Assembly (NCBI GenBank): GCA_003279055.1
Contig: QCBP01000002.1
Location: forward strand, 99,511 to 163,510
Length of the DNA: 64,000 bases
Reading direction: 5' to 3'
DNA from: Prochlorococcus sp. AG-347-I21
GTDB lineage: Bacteria; Cyanobacteriota; Cyanobacteriia; PCC-6307; Cyanobiaceae
The position numbers and the translations under genes were made by a program. Positions 27,855 through 36,653 of the stretch are shown piece after piece. The notes below the pieces were generated by a model, which was given only the letters and a program-made list of their open reading frames with translations, ran no database searches and was not told the origin of the DNA. Every line of letters begins with the position of its first letter. Position 1 is the stretch's first letter.

Positions 27855-28973
27855 GTGTTTGAATTTGAAATTACATCTAATTGCAATAATACAAGGGCAA
27901 GAACCGGTATATTTCATACACCAAATGGTCAAGTAAACACACCAAAATTTATGCCTGTCGGCACTTTGGCAACGGTTAAAGGAATTTCATCTAAGCAGTT
28001 AACTTCTACAGGATCAGAAATGATTCTCTCTAATACCTTTCATCTTCATTTACAACCTGGAGAAGAATTAGTTAAAGAATCTGGAGGAATACATAAGTTC
28101 ATGAATTGGCCTAAGCCCATTCTTACTGATTCAGGAGGATATCAAGTTTTTAGTTTGGCCAAATTAAATAATATTTCTGATAAGGGGGTGGAATTTAAAA
28201 ATCCAAGAGATGGTAGTCATGTATTTTTATCACCTGAAAAAGTAATACAGATTCAAATGGATCTTGGATCTGATGTTGCAATGGCTTTTGATCATTGTCC
28301 CCCGCATACATCTAGCGAAAATGATATTGAGGATTCTTTGCAAAGAACTCATTTATGGTTGCAAAAATGTGTTGATACTCATCAAAAATCAAATCAAGCA
28401 TTATTCGGGATAGTTCAAGGTGGTAAGTATCCGAGATTAAGAGAATATAGCGCAAAATTTACAAGTTCTTTTGATCTGCCTGGAATAGCAGTGGGTGGTG
28501 TTAGTGTTGGTGAGGCAGTCGAAGAAATACATAGTGTAATTTCTTACGTCCCAAAATTCTTACCAATAAATAAACCTAGATATTTAATGGGAATTGGATC
28601 TTTAAGAGAAATTTCTTTAGCTGTTGCTAATGGATTCGATATATTTGACTGTGTTTTGCCTACAAGACTAGGTAGGCATGGGACAGCATTTTTTAATGAT
28701 GAAAGATTGAATTTGCGAAATGCTCGATTTAAAAATGACTTTTCTCCGATTGACAAAACATGTAAATGCGAAACCTGTAAGTCATATTCTCGGGCATATT
28801 TGCATCATCTAATTAGAAATGATGAAATATTAGGCCTTACTCTCATAAGTTTGCATAATATTGCTCACTTAATAAGATTTACCAATGCAATTTCTAGTGC
28901 AATTAGAGATAATTGTTTTACAAATGATTTCGCTCCTTGGAAAACTTCCTCTATTGCTCACCATACGTGGTAA
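27855..28973 (+). CDS. tgt: tRNA-guanine transglycosylase
   Basis: Exchanges guanine-34 for preQ1 in tRNAs with GUN anticodons. The catalytic aspartates are in [12 protein letters not shown] near residue 90 and [12 protein letters not shown] near residue 260, and the zinc site CKCETCK...YLHHL is near residues 298-318. The length of 372 is typical and the start codon is GTG. It is divergent from cobS (71-bp gap from the inferred cobS start) and precedes psbK by 32 bp on the same strand. Confidence 0.96.
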   Translation: MFEFEITSNCNNTRARTGIFHTPNGQVNTPKFMPVGTLATVKGISSKQLTSTGSEMILSNTFHLHLQPGEELVKESGGIHKFMNWPKPILTDSGGYQVFSLAKLNNISDKGVEFKNPRDGSHVFLSPEKVIQIQMDLGSDVAMAFDHCPPHTSSENDIEDSLQRTHLWLQKCVDTHQKSNQALFGIVQGGKYPRLREYSAKFTSSFDLPGIAVGGVSVGEAVEEIHSVISYVPKFLPINKPRYLMGIGSLREISLAVANGFDIFDCVLPTRLGRHGTAFFNDERLNLRNARFKNDFSPIDKTCKCETCKSYSRAYLHHLIRNDEILGLTLISLHNIAHLIRFTNAISSAIRDNCFTNDFAPWKTSSIAHHTW

Positions 28974-29005
28974 CGTCTTATCATAATTTATTAAATTAAC
29001 AAAAG

Positions 29006-29146
29006 GTGCTCATTCTATTTAATACGTTCGCTGAATTGCCTGAGGCTTACAAGGCCTTTGCTCCAACTGTTGATGTTCTTCCACTTATTCCTTTATTTTT
29101 CTTTTTATTGGTATTTGTATGGCAAGCTGCAGTTGGATTTAAATAA
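29006..29146 (+). CDS. psbK: Photosystem II protein K
   Basis: A 46-residue precursor of a one-helix PSII subunit bound to CP43. The mature form begins after a short leader at residue 10 (KLPEAY-like motif here as [20 protein letters not shown]) and ends with the helix and WQAAVGFK, the conserved tail of PsbK. The start is GTG at 29006, preceded by AAAAGG as ribosome-binding site. It follows tgt closely, a placement common in picocyanobacteria. Confidence 0.93.
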
Positions 29147-29171
29147 TATTCTTTTAGTTTAGATTTTTGCA

Positions 29172-30176
29172 TTAGAAGGGATTTTCAAGCAAAATCGCAT
29201 CTCCAGAATTTTCTACAGCACATTCTATAAAATCAGCAATTTTTAAAGCTCTTGAGGCTTGCTCACCATCTACCTCAGGTTCTTCTTTGCCTTGAACACA
29301 TTTAAGGAAATGCTCCAATTCTGCATAAAGAGGCTCAATCGAAGTTGTGCTAACTTCTTCGACATACCCATCATTTCTATATACTAATTCGCCATGCTCT
29401 GCAGTATAGGATTCATGAGACTTCCTATGAATTTGTAGAGAGTGATTTAAGAAATCAGTTTCTACTAGGCCATTTTGGCAGTGAGCACTTAAACTTCTAA
29501 TCTTTTTGTGACTCATTTTGCTCGCAGTTAAGCTAGCAATAACATTATTTTTAAAAACTAAAGTCGCATTAACATAATCTATTAGTCCTTTGCTATTTCT
29601 GCCGCCCACAGCTGCTAATTTTTGTATTTTTGAGTTAACAAGCTCTAAAACTAGATCAATATCATGAATCATTAAATCCATTACTACAGATACATCATTT
29701 GCTCTATCTGCATGAGGGCTATGCCTTCTTGCTTCTAAAACAACAATTTCTTCATTACTTACTATTTTGTTTAATTCTCTAAAAGCAGGATTAAATCTTT
29801 CAATATGCCCAACTTGTAAAAGACAATTACTTGTGTTGGCAGCCTCTATTAAAGATTTTGCTTCTAACTCGTTAGCTGCAATTGGTTTTTCAATAAGAAC
29901 GTTTTTACCTCTCTTTAGACAATCTAGTCCTACCTTTTGATGAAGTAGTGTTGGGACAGCGATACAAATAGCATCAACTTTCGGAATTAAGTCCTTATAA
30001 TCACTAAACCATTTACATTGGAATTGTTCAGTAGCTAGTTTGCCTCTCTCTTCATTTGGGTCTGCAACTCCAACAAGATTTGCGTCTCTTAGTAAACTTA
30101 GTACTCGAGCGTGATGCCAGCCCATATTTCCTATACCTATGACTCCAACCTTTACGGGTGATGAGGTTGGTTTCAT
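29172..30176 (-). CDS. Gfo/Idh/MocA-family NAD(P)-dependent oxidoreductase
   Basis: N-terminal Rossmann domain with GVIGIGNMGWHHARVL at residues 11-26, the family EKP motif in LIEKPIAANE near residue 95 and the C-terminal alpha/beta substrate domain (MDLMIHDIDLVL, with a conserved HD pair). Members oxidise or reduce sugars and inositol; the substrate here cannot be read. The 334-residue length is normal. It lies on the same strand after the CNNM gene with a 43-bp gap. Confidence 0.85.
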   Translation of the reverse strand: MKPTSSPVKVGVIGIGNMGWHHARVLSLLRDANLVGVADPNEERGKLATEQFQCKWFSDYKDLIPKVDAICIAVPTLLHQKVGLDCLKRGKNVLIEKPIAANELEAKSLIEAANTSNCLLQVGHIERFNPAFRELNKIVSNEEIVVLEARRHSPHADRANDVSVVMDLMIHDIDLVLELVNSKIQKLAAVGGRNSKGLIDYVNATLVFKNNVIASLTASKMSHKKIRSLSAHCQNGLVETDFLNHSLQIHRKSHESYTAEHGELVYRNDGYVEEVSTTSIEPLYAELEHFLKCVQGKEEPEVDGEQASRALKIADFIECAVENSGDAILLENPF

Positions 30177-30219
30177 AACTTTAAATCTCTATATTAAATA
30201 TCATTATCCTCTATGGGAG

Positions 30220-31494
30220 TCACATTTGGCTTTTTGGAAGAATTATTTTTACACGATCAATTTTTGGACCTGACATAGATATAACTTCAAATTTAATGTT
30301 ATTAAAATCTAATATGTCGCCAATTTTTGGAACCATTTGAAATTTTTCAAGCAGAAATCCGGCAAGGGTATGGTAGTCCGCTCCCTCTGGAATAGAACAT
30401 CCTAACTTTTTATTGATATCTATAATTTCTGATTTTCCTGCTATTGACCATTTTTTAGAAAAATTATCCAGGATTTTCATATCTGAATAAGTTCTATTAT
30501 TAAGCATTTCCTCACCAACGATTTCGCCATTTAGATCAGCTGCAGTTATTAGCCCCTCTGTCCCCCCGTGTTCATCAACTACTAGTAAGAAAGGATTATA
30601 ATCTCTAACTATCGGTAATATTTCCGCTAATGAGCATGTTTCTATAATTTTGGTTACTGGTAAAAGGAAGGGCTCCAATAATGTATCTGCTTCCATTTCA
30701 CTTTTTGATATTGGCTTTGCTAAATAACGTAAATCTAATACACCTAATACATCATCTAGAGACTCGCCAATTACAAAGAAGCGTGCATGTCGAGTTTTGT
30801 CTACTTGTTTCATAAGTTCTGCAAAAGTTATATTTTTTGGCAAAGTTACCATTTCAGATCTTGGAATCATTACTTCTTTGACCTGTGTATCTTTTAAAGC
30901 AAAAACTCCTTCAAGAATATTTTTCTCATCTGGCTTTAAACCTGTTACATTATCTGTTTCTATAAGAGTTTCTAATTCTCCTGCGGATAAACCCGAGTTT
31001 AAAGAATCCCATTTGTTATTTAAATTGAACAAGCTTAAACAGGCGCTAGCAAAGAATTCGATTATAGTAATTGCGGGTTGCATACCTCTTCTAACTGCAT
31101 CGAATATTGTTGTAAGCCTTAATGCAGCAGATTCTGGATTATTAATTACTAAAGCTTTTGGAATTAGTCCAGAAACAAGAGTAACAACTAAAACAACAAA
31201 TAAAAATAATAGAAGATCATAAAATCTATTTGATAAGAAATTGCTTTTCCAATAATCATTAGCCAGGTTATTGCTGAGCCATCCAATTGCAATTAATGAA
31301 ATTGTTACTCCAAATTGAGAAGCAATTAATGAAGATCTAAAGCGTTTTTGGATTTTTAAAATTGAAAATGCTCCTTTCTTTTTTTCTTCTATTAACCTCA
31401 AAACCTTACTTGGCCTTATTAATAAAAAAGAGAGTTCACTCGCTGCGAAAAAAGCTGGTAAAAATAAAAGAAATAAAAGAAGAGTTATTTTCAT
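30220..31494 (-). CDS. CNNM/CorC-type (hemolysin-like) membrane protein
   Basis: Order of domains: N-terminal DUF21/CNNM membrane domain with three to four helices (residues about 1-160), a tandem CBS pair (TQVKEVMIPRSEMVTLP near 205 through VVDEHGGTEGLITAADL near 310) and the C-terminal CorC_HlyC domain (AGKSEIIDINKKLG, PKIGDILDFNNIKFEV). Homologues act in magnesium or cobalt efflux or in membrane homeostasis. The old name hemolysin is not meaningful here. Full length at 424 residues. Confidence 0.88.
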   Translation of the reverse strand: MKITLLLFLLFLPAFFAASELSFLLIRPSKVLRLIEEKKKGAFSILKIQKRFRSSLIASQFGVTISLIAIGWLSNNLANDYWKSNFLSNRFYDLLLFLFVVLVVTLVSGLIPKALVINNPESAALRLTTIFDAVRRGMQPAITIIEFFASACLSLFNLNNKWDSLNSGLSAGELETLIETDNVTGLKPDEKNILEGVFALKDTQVKEVMIPRSEMVTLPKNITFAELMKQVDKTRHARFFVIGESLDDVLGVLDLRYLAKPISKSEMEADTLLEPFLLPVTKIIETCSLAEILPIVRDYNPFLLVVDEHGGTEGLITAADLNGEIVGEEMLNNRTYSDMKILDNFSKKWSIAGKSEIIDINKKLGCSIPEGADYHTLAGFLLEKFQMVPKIGDILDFNNIKFEVISMSGPKIDRVKIILPKSQM

Positions 31495-31512
31495 TCAATG
31501 ACAAATGAATAA

Positions 31513-31585
31513 TGGGGGTGGCGAGGATCGAACTCGCCTTAGCCAAATTATGAGTTTGGTGCATTCACCAGATTGCTACACCCCC
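31513..31585 (-). tRNA. tRNA with CAU anticodon (probably elongator tRNA-Met)
   Basis: Minus strand: GGGGGTG pairs with CACCCCC (7-bp acceptor), a 3-bp D-stem GCA/TGC, anticodon arm CCAAA-CTCATAA-TTTGG (anticodon CAU), variable loop CTAAG, T-arm GCGAG-TTCGATC-CTCGC, discriminator A. The paired first base rules out initiator tRNA. tRNA-Ile2 (lysidine-modified CAU) cannot be excluded by eye. The 5' flank carries the dyad ATGTAATT-TT-AATTACAT at 31596-31613. Confidence 0.92.
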
Positions 31586-31658
31586 TATGGAATTTATGTA
31601 ATTTTAATTACATTGAATTTCAATATACAATATAGAAATAATATTTCAAAAAACACCT

Positions 31659-31700
31659 CATTAGAAAGTTTTTGTGAGATTTCTTTTTTTTCTTCTAATG
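31659..31700 (+). promoter_or_regulatory. Inverted repeat in the pyrE leader
   Basis: CATTAGAA at 31659-31666 and TTCTAATG at 31693-31700 are perfect complements; between them GAAA and TTTC can extend the stem and an eight-T run lies in the right half. It ends 26 bp before the pyrE ATG. It could be a leader hairpin or the end of an upstream RNA. Function is not evident. Confidence 0.3.
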
Positions 31701-31726
31701 TTTAGATATAAATTTAACTTTTACTA

Positions 31727-32287
31727 ATGGGCAAATTTTCTGATAAGTATGATTTAAATAAAGCAAAATTGTTAAAACAGTTAATTGAAAAATCTTACAA
31801 GAAAGGAAACTTCATCTTATCTTCAGGAAAAAAAAGCATTCATTACTTGAACTGTAAACCGGTATCATTAAATGGTGAAGGCTTAAATTTAATAAGTGAT
31901 TTATTTTTAGAGTTAAAGGACTCAAGGTCAAAAGCTGTAGCAGGATTGACATTAGGTGCAGACCCTATAGTAAGTGGATTAATTGTCAAAGCAGCTTTAT
32001 ATGGCCTAGACCTTGATGGTTTAATAATCCGGAAAGAAATCAAAAAATACGGTACCAAAGCTGGAATAGAGGGCCCTACATTAGAAGAAGGAACTTTGGT
32101 AACTGTTTTAGAGGATGTCGTTACAACTGCTGGTTCAGTTATAAAAGCTATAAAAAAGTTACGCGAAAATAATTATGTTGTTGAGGAAGTTTTGTCTATA
32201 GTTGATAGGAAAGAAGGGGGATTTAAAGCCCTTGAAGATGAAAATGTTAAATTAAAGAGTCTTTTTACAATAAAAGACTTTTTATAA
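31727..32287 (+). CDS. pyrE: Orotate phosphoribosyltransferase
   Basis: Adds ribose-5-phosphate from PRPP to orotate in UMP synthesis. The PRPP-binding motif [18 protein letters not shown] near residues 125-142 (acidic pair ED followed by TTAGS) and [16 protein letters not shown] near 103 are those of PyrE. At 186 residues it is slightly short but complete. It is followed by the ygfZ-like gene after 10 bp. Confidence 0.94.
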   Translation: MGKFSDKYDLNKAKLLKQLIEKSYKKGNFILSSGKKSIHYLNCKPVSLNGEGLNLISDLFLELKDSRSKAVAGLTLGADPIVSGLIVKAALYGLDLDGLIIRKEIKKYGTKAGIEGPTLEEGTLVTVLEDVVTTAGSVIKAIKKLRENNYVVEEVLSIVDRKEGGFKALEDENVKLKSLFTIKDFL

Positions 32288-32297
32288 TTATTTCAAA

Positions 32298-33134
32298 ATG
32301 CAAGATATTACAAAAAAGTTTTGGCTTGAAAAATTTGATTGTTTTTCTGTTACTGGAAAAGATGCCAGAAAATTTTTGAATGGAATAACAACTTGTAATA
32401 TTCTTAATTCAGAAAATAAAGTTCTCAAAACTTGTTGGTTAACTCCAAATGGAGTTCTAAGGTCATTAATTGAAATTATTTTTTTAGAAAAAAACTTAGA
32501 AGTAGTTATCTTGGCCGGAAACACTAATGAAATAATTAATTATTTTAATCAAATTATTTTCCCAGCGGATGATGTAATTCTAAGTGAACCTTTCTTGATA
32601 AATAGAATTCAGGAAATTCATGAATCTATTTCATGGAGAACTTACCAGCCTATTTTCTTCAAAACAGAAGATAAAGAATTTGAAATTTATAAAAATAAAC
32701 TAAATTTACTAAATCCCAATGATTTAAAACTTTGGAAGATTAATCAGGCAATACCCTTATTAGAAATGGAAATAAACGGAAAAAATAATCCTCTTGAGCT
32801 TGGATTAAAAGATCTTATAGATTTTAATAAAGGTTGTTATTTAGGACAAGAAACTATGTCAAAAATCAAAAATGTTTCTTCTTTAAAACAGGAAATAAGA
32901 ATTTGGGAATCATTTGAGTCTAACTATAATTTAGACGTTGAAGATAAAAATTTATACATAAATTCTACTAAGGATATTTCTGTAGGCAAAATTACTAGTT
33001 TTTTTAAATCAGATTCGCAAATTAAAGGTTTAGCAATGATAAAAAGAAAATATTTAGAAGAAGGAAGTTATTTTTTTTCAGAAATTTTTGGAAAAATTAT
33101 TATAAATAAATCTGTAGGATCAATTTTTCTTTAA
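32298..33134 (+). CDS. ygfZ: YgfZ/GcvT-like folate-binding protein
   Basis: Tetrahydrofolate-dependent helper for maintaining some iron-sulfur enzymes. The YgfZ signature K-G-C-Y-x-G-Q-E appears as NKGCYLGQETMSK near residue 195, and the N-terminal VTGKDARKFLNGITTCNI matches the GcvT fold. The C-terminal barrel is short and divergent. At 278 residues it is a bit smaller than E. coli YgfZ (326). Downstream partner of pyrE; its 3' end overlaps the nuclease gene by 15 bp, tail to tail. Confidence 0.88.
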   Translation: MQDITKKFWLEKFDCFSVTGKDARKFLNGITTCNILNSENKVLKTCWLTPNGVLRSLIEIIFLEKNLEVVILAGNTNEIINYFNQIIFPADDVILSEPFLINRIQEIHESISWRTYQPIFFKTEDKEFEIYKNKLNLLNPNDLKLWKINQAIPLLEMEINGKNNPLELGLKDLIDFNKGCYLGQETMSKIKNVSSLKQEIRIWESFESNYNLDVEDKNLYINSTKDISVGKITSFFKSDSQIKGLAMIKRKYLEEGSYFFSEIFGKIIINKSVGSIFL

Positions 33135-34538
33135 TTGATTTTTGATTAAATATTCTGCAATTTTTAGAGTAGCTAAACAATCATCTTTGTTATATTGGAT
33201 AATTTTTTTTAAAAATATTTCGTTTTCTGTAATTTGATATTGAATCCACCAATAAAGGGCTTTCGAGCCACTTACATTTTTCTGAACCCATTCAAATCCA
33301 AGCCAATTAGAAACAGTTTTTAAGCCATAGTTTTTTAGTGGTAATATCCAAGACTTTCGTATTAAGATATGTAAGTCTATAAATCTTGAGGCAAGTGAAT
33401 CAATTTCTTCAAGACTAAAATTTAGGTTTTTAGCAATATTAATTATTGCTATCTTTTCAGTTTCTCCGTAATGCAAAACTGGCCATTCCTTCTGTGAAAA
33501 AAGTATTTCAATAATTTTCCTGTAAGATTCTCGTTTATCGTTTTTGAGATTTAAAAGTGGTTTATAAATATGATCTTCTTTTTTTGTAGACAAATTATTT
33601 ATTTTTAAAAAACCATATAAAAAGTCATGCTTATCATCTGGATTTGACTCAATATCAAATATAAAAAATCCTGAATATATTTTTTCTAGTAGATCGTTAG
33701 TATCATTTTTATTGAGAATGCGATATGGTTCCCCAGAAATATAAGCTTGTGCTTGCTTTACAAATAGGGAAGCTTTTTCATACTTTTGATCGTTGAATTT
33801 AGATAATTTATCTCCAAGTTGTTTTTCGTTATACGAAGCTAATGTTTGGGTATCAGATATTCCATTTGTTATGAGTAATGAGGCCGTTTTGGATCCTATT
33901 CCATCTATATCTGTTAGGTATCCATTTTCTTTTGCTTCTTTGTCACAAAATTTTTGCCATGAACAAATAGTACATTTTTTTCTATCTTGAGTTATTTCTG
34001 GCATAAATCCCTCTAAGCATGCATTCAAACTTAATAAAACATTCAAAACTTTTTTTCTTAATTTTTGATTCAAATAAATTTCTTCAACATTAACTTTCCC
34101 ATCAAAACTTGAAATTACTAATCCTTTTTCAATCTTAGATTCTTGAAAAGATTCCAACAGTATAGAGCTAAAAGCTAAGTCGAATAAATGTTCTTTAGTG
34201 GTTTTATGGCCTAACTTATAAACAGCAGGTAAATATTTATATTGTCCCCATTTACTTTTACCTTTAGTTTTTACAAGTAATTGTGGACGTATCTCTACGT
34301 TAATATTTTGGAAAAGATTCCCTTTGATTTTTAATCCAATTACTCCTTGATAACCATTTTCACATGCTTTTAATCCTGTATACAATTCACTTTTACAAAA
34401 TTCAGAGAAAATATGAAACTGATTAATTTTATCTATAGCTTTATGGGGAGACCAAACTTCATAAGATTTTTTTCCCTTAAAATCTAGCCATGCTTTTCTT
34501 TTGCATCTTGTAAAACTTTTTAAATGAAGAGAATTCAA
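33120..34538 (-). CDS. TM0106-family RecB-like nuclease
   Basis: Three parts: an N-terminal RecB/Cas4-like nuclease region with cysteines CKRKAW near residue 12 and KKCTICSWQKFC near residue 190 that can hold an iron-sulfur cluster; a helix-hairpin-helix (IDGIGSKTASLLITNGI near 213); and a C-terminal RNase H/DEDD exonuclease-like domain with FIFDIESNPDD near 295 and YNKDDCLAT near 455. The acidic residues needed for both nuclease sites appear present. Its substrate and role are unknown. No CRISPR array is nearby. Confidence 0.82.
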   Translation of the reverse strand: MNSLHLKSFTRCKRKAWLDFKGKKSYEVWSPHKAIDKINQFHIFSEFCKSELYTGLKACENGYQGVIGLKIKGNLFQNINVEIRPQLLVKTKGKSKWGQYKYLPAVYKLGHKTTKEHLFDLAFSSILLESFQESKIEKGLVISSFDGKVNVEEIYLNQKLRKKVLNVLLSLNACLEGFMPEITQDRKKCTICSWQKFCDKEAKENGYLTDIDGIGSKTASLLITNGISDTQTLASYNEKQLGDKLSKFNDQKYEKASLFVKQAQAYISGEPYRILNKNDTNDLLEKIYSGFFIFDIESNPDDKHDFLYGFLKINNLSTKKEDHIYKPLLNLKNDKRESYRKIIEILFSQKEWPVLHYGETEKIAIINIAKNLNFSLEEIDSLASRFIDLHILIRKSWILPLKNYGLKTVSNWLGFEWVQKNVSGSKALYWWIQYQITENEIFLKKIIQYNKDDCLATLKIAEYLIKNQLKKN

Positions 34539-34618
34539 ATTATTTTTTAAGGGCGGTTTAAAAATTTACTCATTTAAATTAGTATAGATAACTAGAAGAA
34601 ATCAAGGAACTTTTAAAT

Positions 34619-36073
34619 TTGACAGCTGATAAATTAGATAAGATTAAATTTGGAACTGATGGGTGGAGAGGGATTATTGGATTTGATTTTAATTTATCTA
34701 ATCTTTCAAGAGTTGTTGTTGCTGCATGCCAAGAGTTGCATTATCAATACTATAAAGAAGTTAATTCAAAGAAAATTATTATTGGATATGATCGTAGATT
34801 TATGGCTTGTGAATTTGCCAAGCAAATAGTGCCTTTTGTAAGAGGATGTGGTTTCGAACCGATCTTATCTGATAGCTTTGTTACAACACCTTCCTGTAGT
34901 TTCTATGCCAAAGAAGTCGGTTGTCTTGGAGCGTTAGTAATTACAGCAAGTCATAATCCATATAATTGGCTAGGTCTGAAAATAAAGAGCTTTAATGGAT
35001 GTTCTGTTGACGAATCTTTTACAAGTGAAGTTGAAAAAAGATTAATGCTAGGAAATTCAATTGAAAAAATGGATGGCGTTAATCAATTGGTAGATATTAA
35101 GAAATTTCATTTAGATAAAATTAAATCCCTTTTTGATATTGACTATATTTCCAAGAGATTAAAAAAAATGAAATTGAGAATTTTTGTAGATTCTATGCAT
35201 GGTTCAGCTGCAAATTGTATGGCTGAGATTTTTGCTTCCAGTGATTTAGAAGTTATTTCAGAAATCAGGAAAGATGCTGATCCTTTTTTTGGAGGAAAAC
35301 CTCCTGAACCTCTTTTGAATTATGCAGATGATCTAAAACAAATATTAATGAAAAATTCAACAAATGCAGTGAAAACTTTAGGAATTATATTTGATGGTGA
35401 TGGTGATAGAATTGCGGCAATTGATGAAAAAGGAAGATACTCTAGCACGCAGGATTTACTCCCATACTTTATTAGCTATTTGGGCGAAATTAAAAATAAT
35501 TCTTATCCAGTTTTAAAAACTGTTAGTGGTTCAGATATTATTAAAAATATATCAGAGAGTCAAAATAGAGATGTTTTTGAACTTCCAGTTGGCTTTAAAT
35601 ATATTGCTGAAAAAATGATTAAAGAAAAAATATTTATTGGAGGAGAGGAATCTGGGGGAGTTGGTTTTGGTGACTTTATGCCTGAAAGAGATGCTCTATA
35701 TGCAGCGATGGTTTTATTAAATGGAATTGCTGAAAAATCTCAATATTTATATGAAACCTTAGATGAAATTCAAGAAGATTTTGGGCCAAGTTTTTATAAA
35801 AGAATTGATATTAAATTTCCAAATCAGTCACAAAAAAATAACGTAAAAGAATTTATCATAGATAATATTCCTGAGAATATTAATAATCACAAGTTAAAAA
35901 GTATCTCAAAGATCGATGGAATAAAGTTGAGAATTGATAAAAATTTTTGGCTTCTTTTTAGGTTTTCAGGAACGGAACCTCTTTTAAGGTTATATTGTGA
36001 AGCACCAAAAGAATCTTATCTAATTGAGGTATTAGAGTGGGGTCAAGAATTTATAAATTTGGCAGGAAAATAA
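34619..36073 (+). CDS. Phosphoglucomutase/phosphomannomutase family enzyme
   Basis: Alpha-D-phosphohexomutase with phosphoserine loop TASHNPYNW near residue 115, metal loop FDGDGDRIAA near 260, sugar loop GGEESGGVGF near 343 and phosphate loop RFSGTEPLLR near 450. It differs from the GlmM at 3.8 kb in length (484) and in the GGEESGG loop, so it probably acts on glucose- or mannose-phosphate. The TTG at 34619 is taken as start because FGTDGWRGI follows at residue 11. It precedes rdgB by 2 bp. Confidence 0.88.
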   Translation: MTADKLDKIKFGTDGWRGIIGFDFNLSNLSRVVVAACQELHYQYYKEVNSKKIIIGYDRRFMACEFAKQIVPFVRGCGFEPILSDSFVTTPSCSFYAKEVGCLGALVITASHNPYNWLGLKIKSFNGCSVDESFTSEVEKRLMLGNSIEKMDGVNQLVDIKKFHLDKIKSLFDIDYISKRLKKMKLRIFVDSMHGSAANCMAEIFASSDLEVISEIRKDADPFFGGKPPEPLLNYADDLKQILMKNSTNAVKTLGIIFDGDGDRIAAIDEKGRYSSTQDLLPYFISYLGEIKNNSYPVLKTVSGSDIIKNISESQNRDVFELPVGFKYIAEKMIKEKIFIGGEESGGVGFGDFMPERDALYAAMVLLNGIAEKSQYLYETLDEIQEDFGPSFYKRIDIKFPNQSQKNNVKEFIIDNIPENINNHKLKSISKIDGIKLRIDKNFWLLFRFSGTEPLLRLYCEAPKESYLIEVLEWGQEFINLAGK

Positions 36074-36075
36074 GG

Positions 36076-36651
36076 ATGAAAAATTTATATTTAGCGAGTA
36101 AGAATGAAGGTAAAATTGAAGAATATAAGAAATTGCTTGCTGGAGTTAATTGTAAATTGTTACTCCAGCCAGAATCATTAGAAGTTGAAGAAGATGGACT
36201 GACATTTAGAGATAATGCAATTAAAAAAGCGAGTGAAGTTTCGAGAAAAACAAAAAATTTTTCCATAGCAGATGATTCAGGAATTTGTATTGAAGCACTA
36301 GGTGGTAAGCCTGGCATTTACTCATCTAGATATGCAGAAAATGATCAGAAAAGAATTGAACGAGTTTTAAGAGAACTTGATGGAGTTCAAAATAGAAGTG
36401 CTTTCTTTATAGCTAATATTTGTGTTTGTTCCCCAAATGGTGAAGTGATAATTGAATCTGAGGCCAAATGTCATGGCAATATTATTTTCAACCCCAGAGG
36501 AAAAAGTGGTTTTGGGTATGACCCAATTTTTGAGGAGAATTCTACCAGATTAACTTTCGCAGAAATGAATAATGATGTTAAAGACTTTTGCAGTCATAGA
36601 GGTAAAGCATTAAAAAAAATTATTCCAGATTTAATTGAAATTTTTTCTTAA
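36076..36651 (+). CDS. rdgB: Non-canonical purine NTP pyrophosphatase (RdgB/HAM1)
   Basis: Hydrolyses XTP and dITP to keep deaminated purines out of nucleic acids. The HAM1 pattern is clear: LASKNEGKIEEYKKLL at the N-terminus, ADDSGICIEALGGKPGIYSSRYA near residue 65, GKSGFGYDPIF near 145 and SHRGKAL near 175. The ATG at 36076 with AAGG upstream is chosen; a longer frame from 36037 would run into the preceding gene. 191 residues is typical. Confidence 0.94.
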   Translation: MKNLYLASKNEGKIEEYKKLLAGVNCKLLLQPESLEVEEDGLTFRDNAIKKASEVSRKTKNFSIADDSGICIEALGGKPGIYSSRYAENDQKRIERVLRELDGVQNRSAFFIANICVCSPNGEVIIESEAKCHGNIIFNPRGKSGFGYDPIFEENSTRLTFAEMNNDVKDFCSHRGKALKKIIPDLIEIFS

Positions 36652-36653
36652 AT

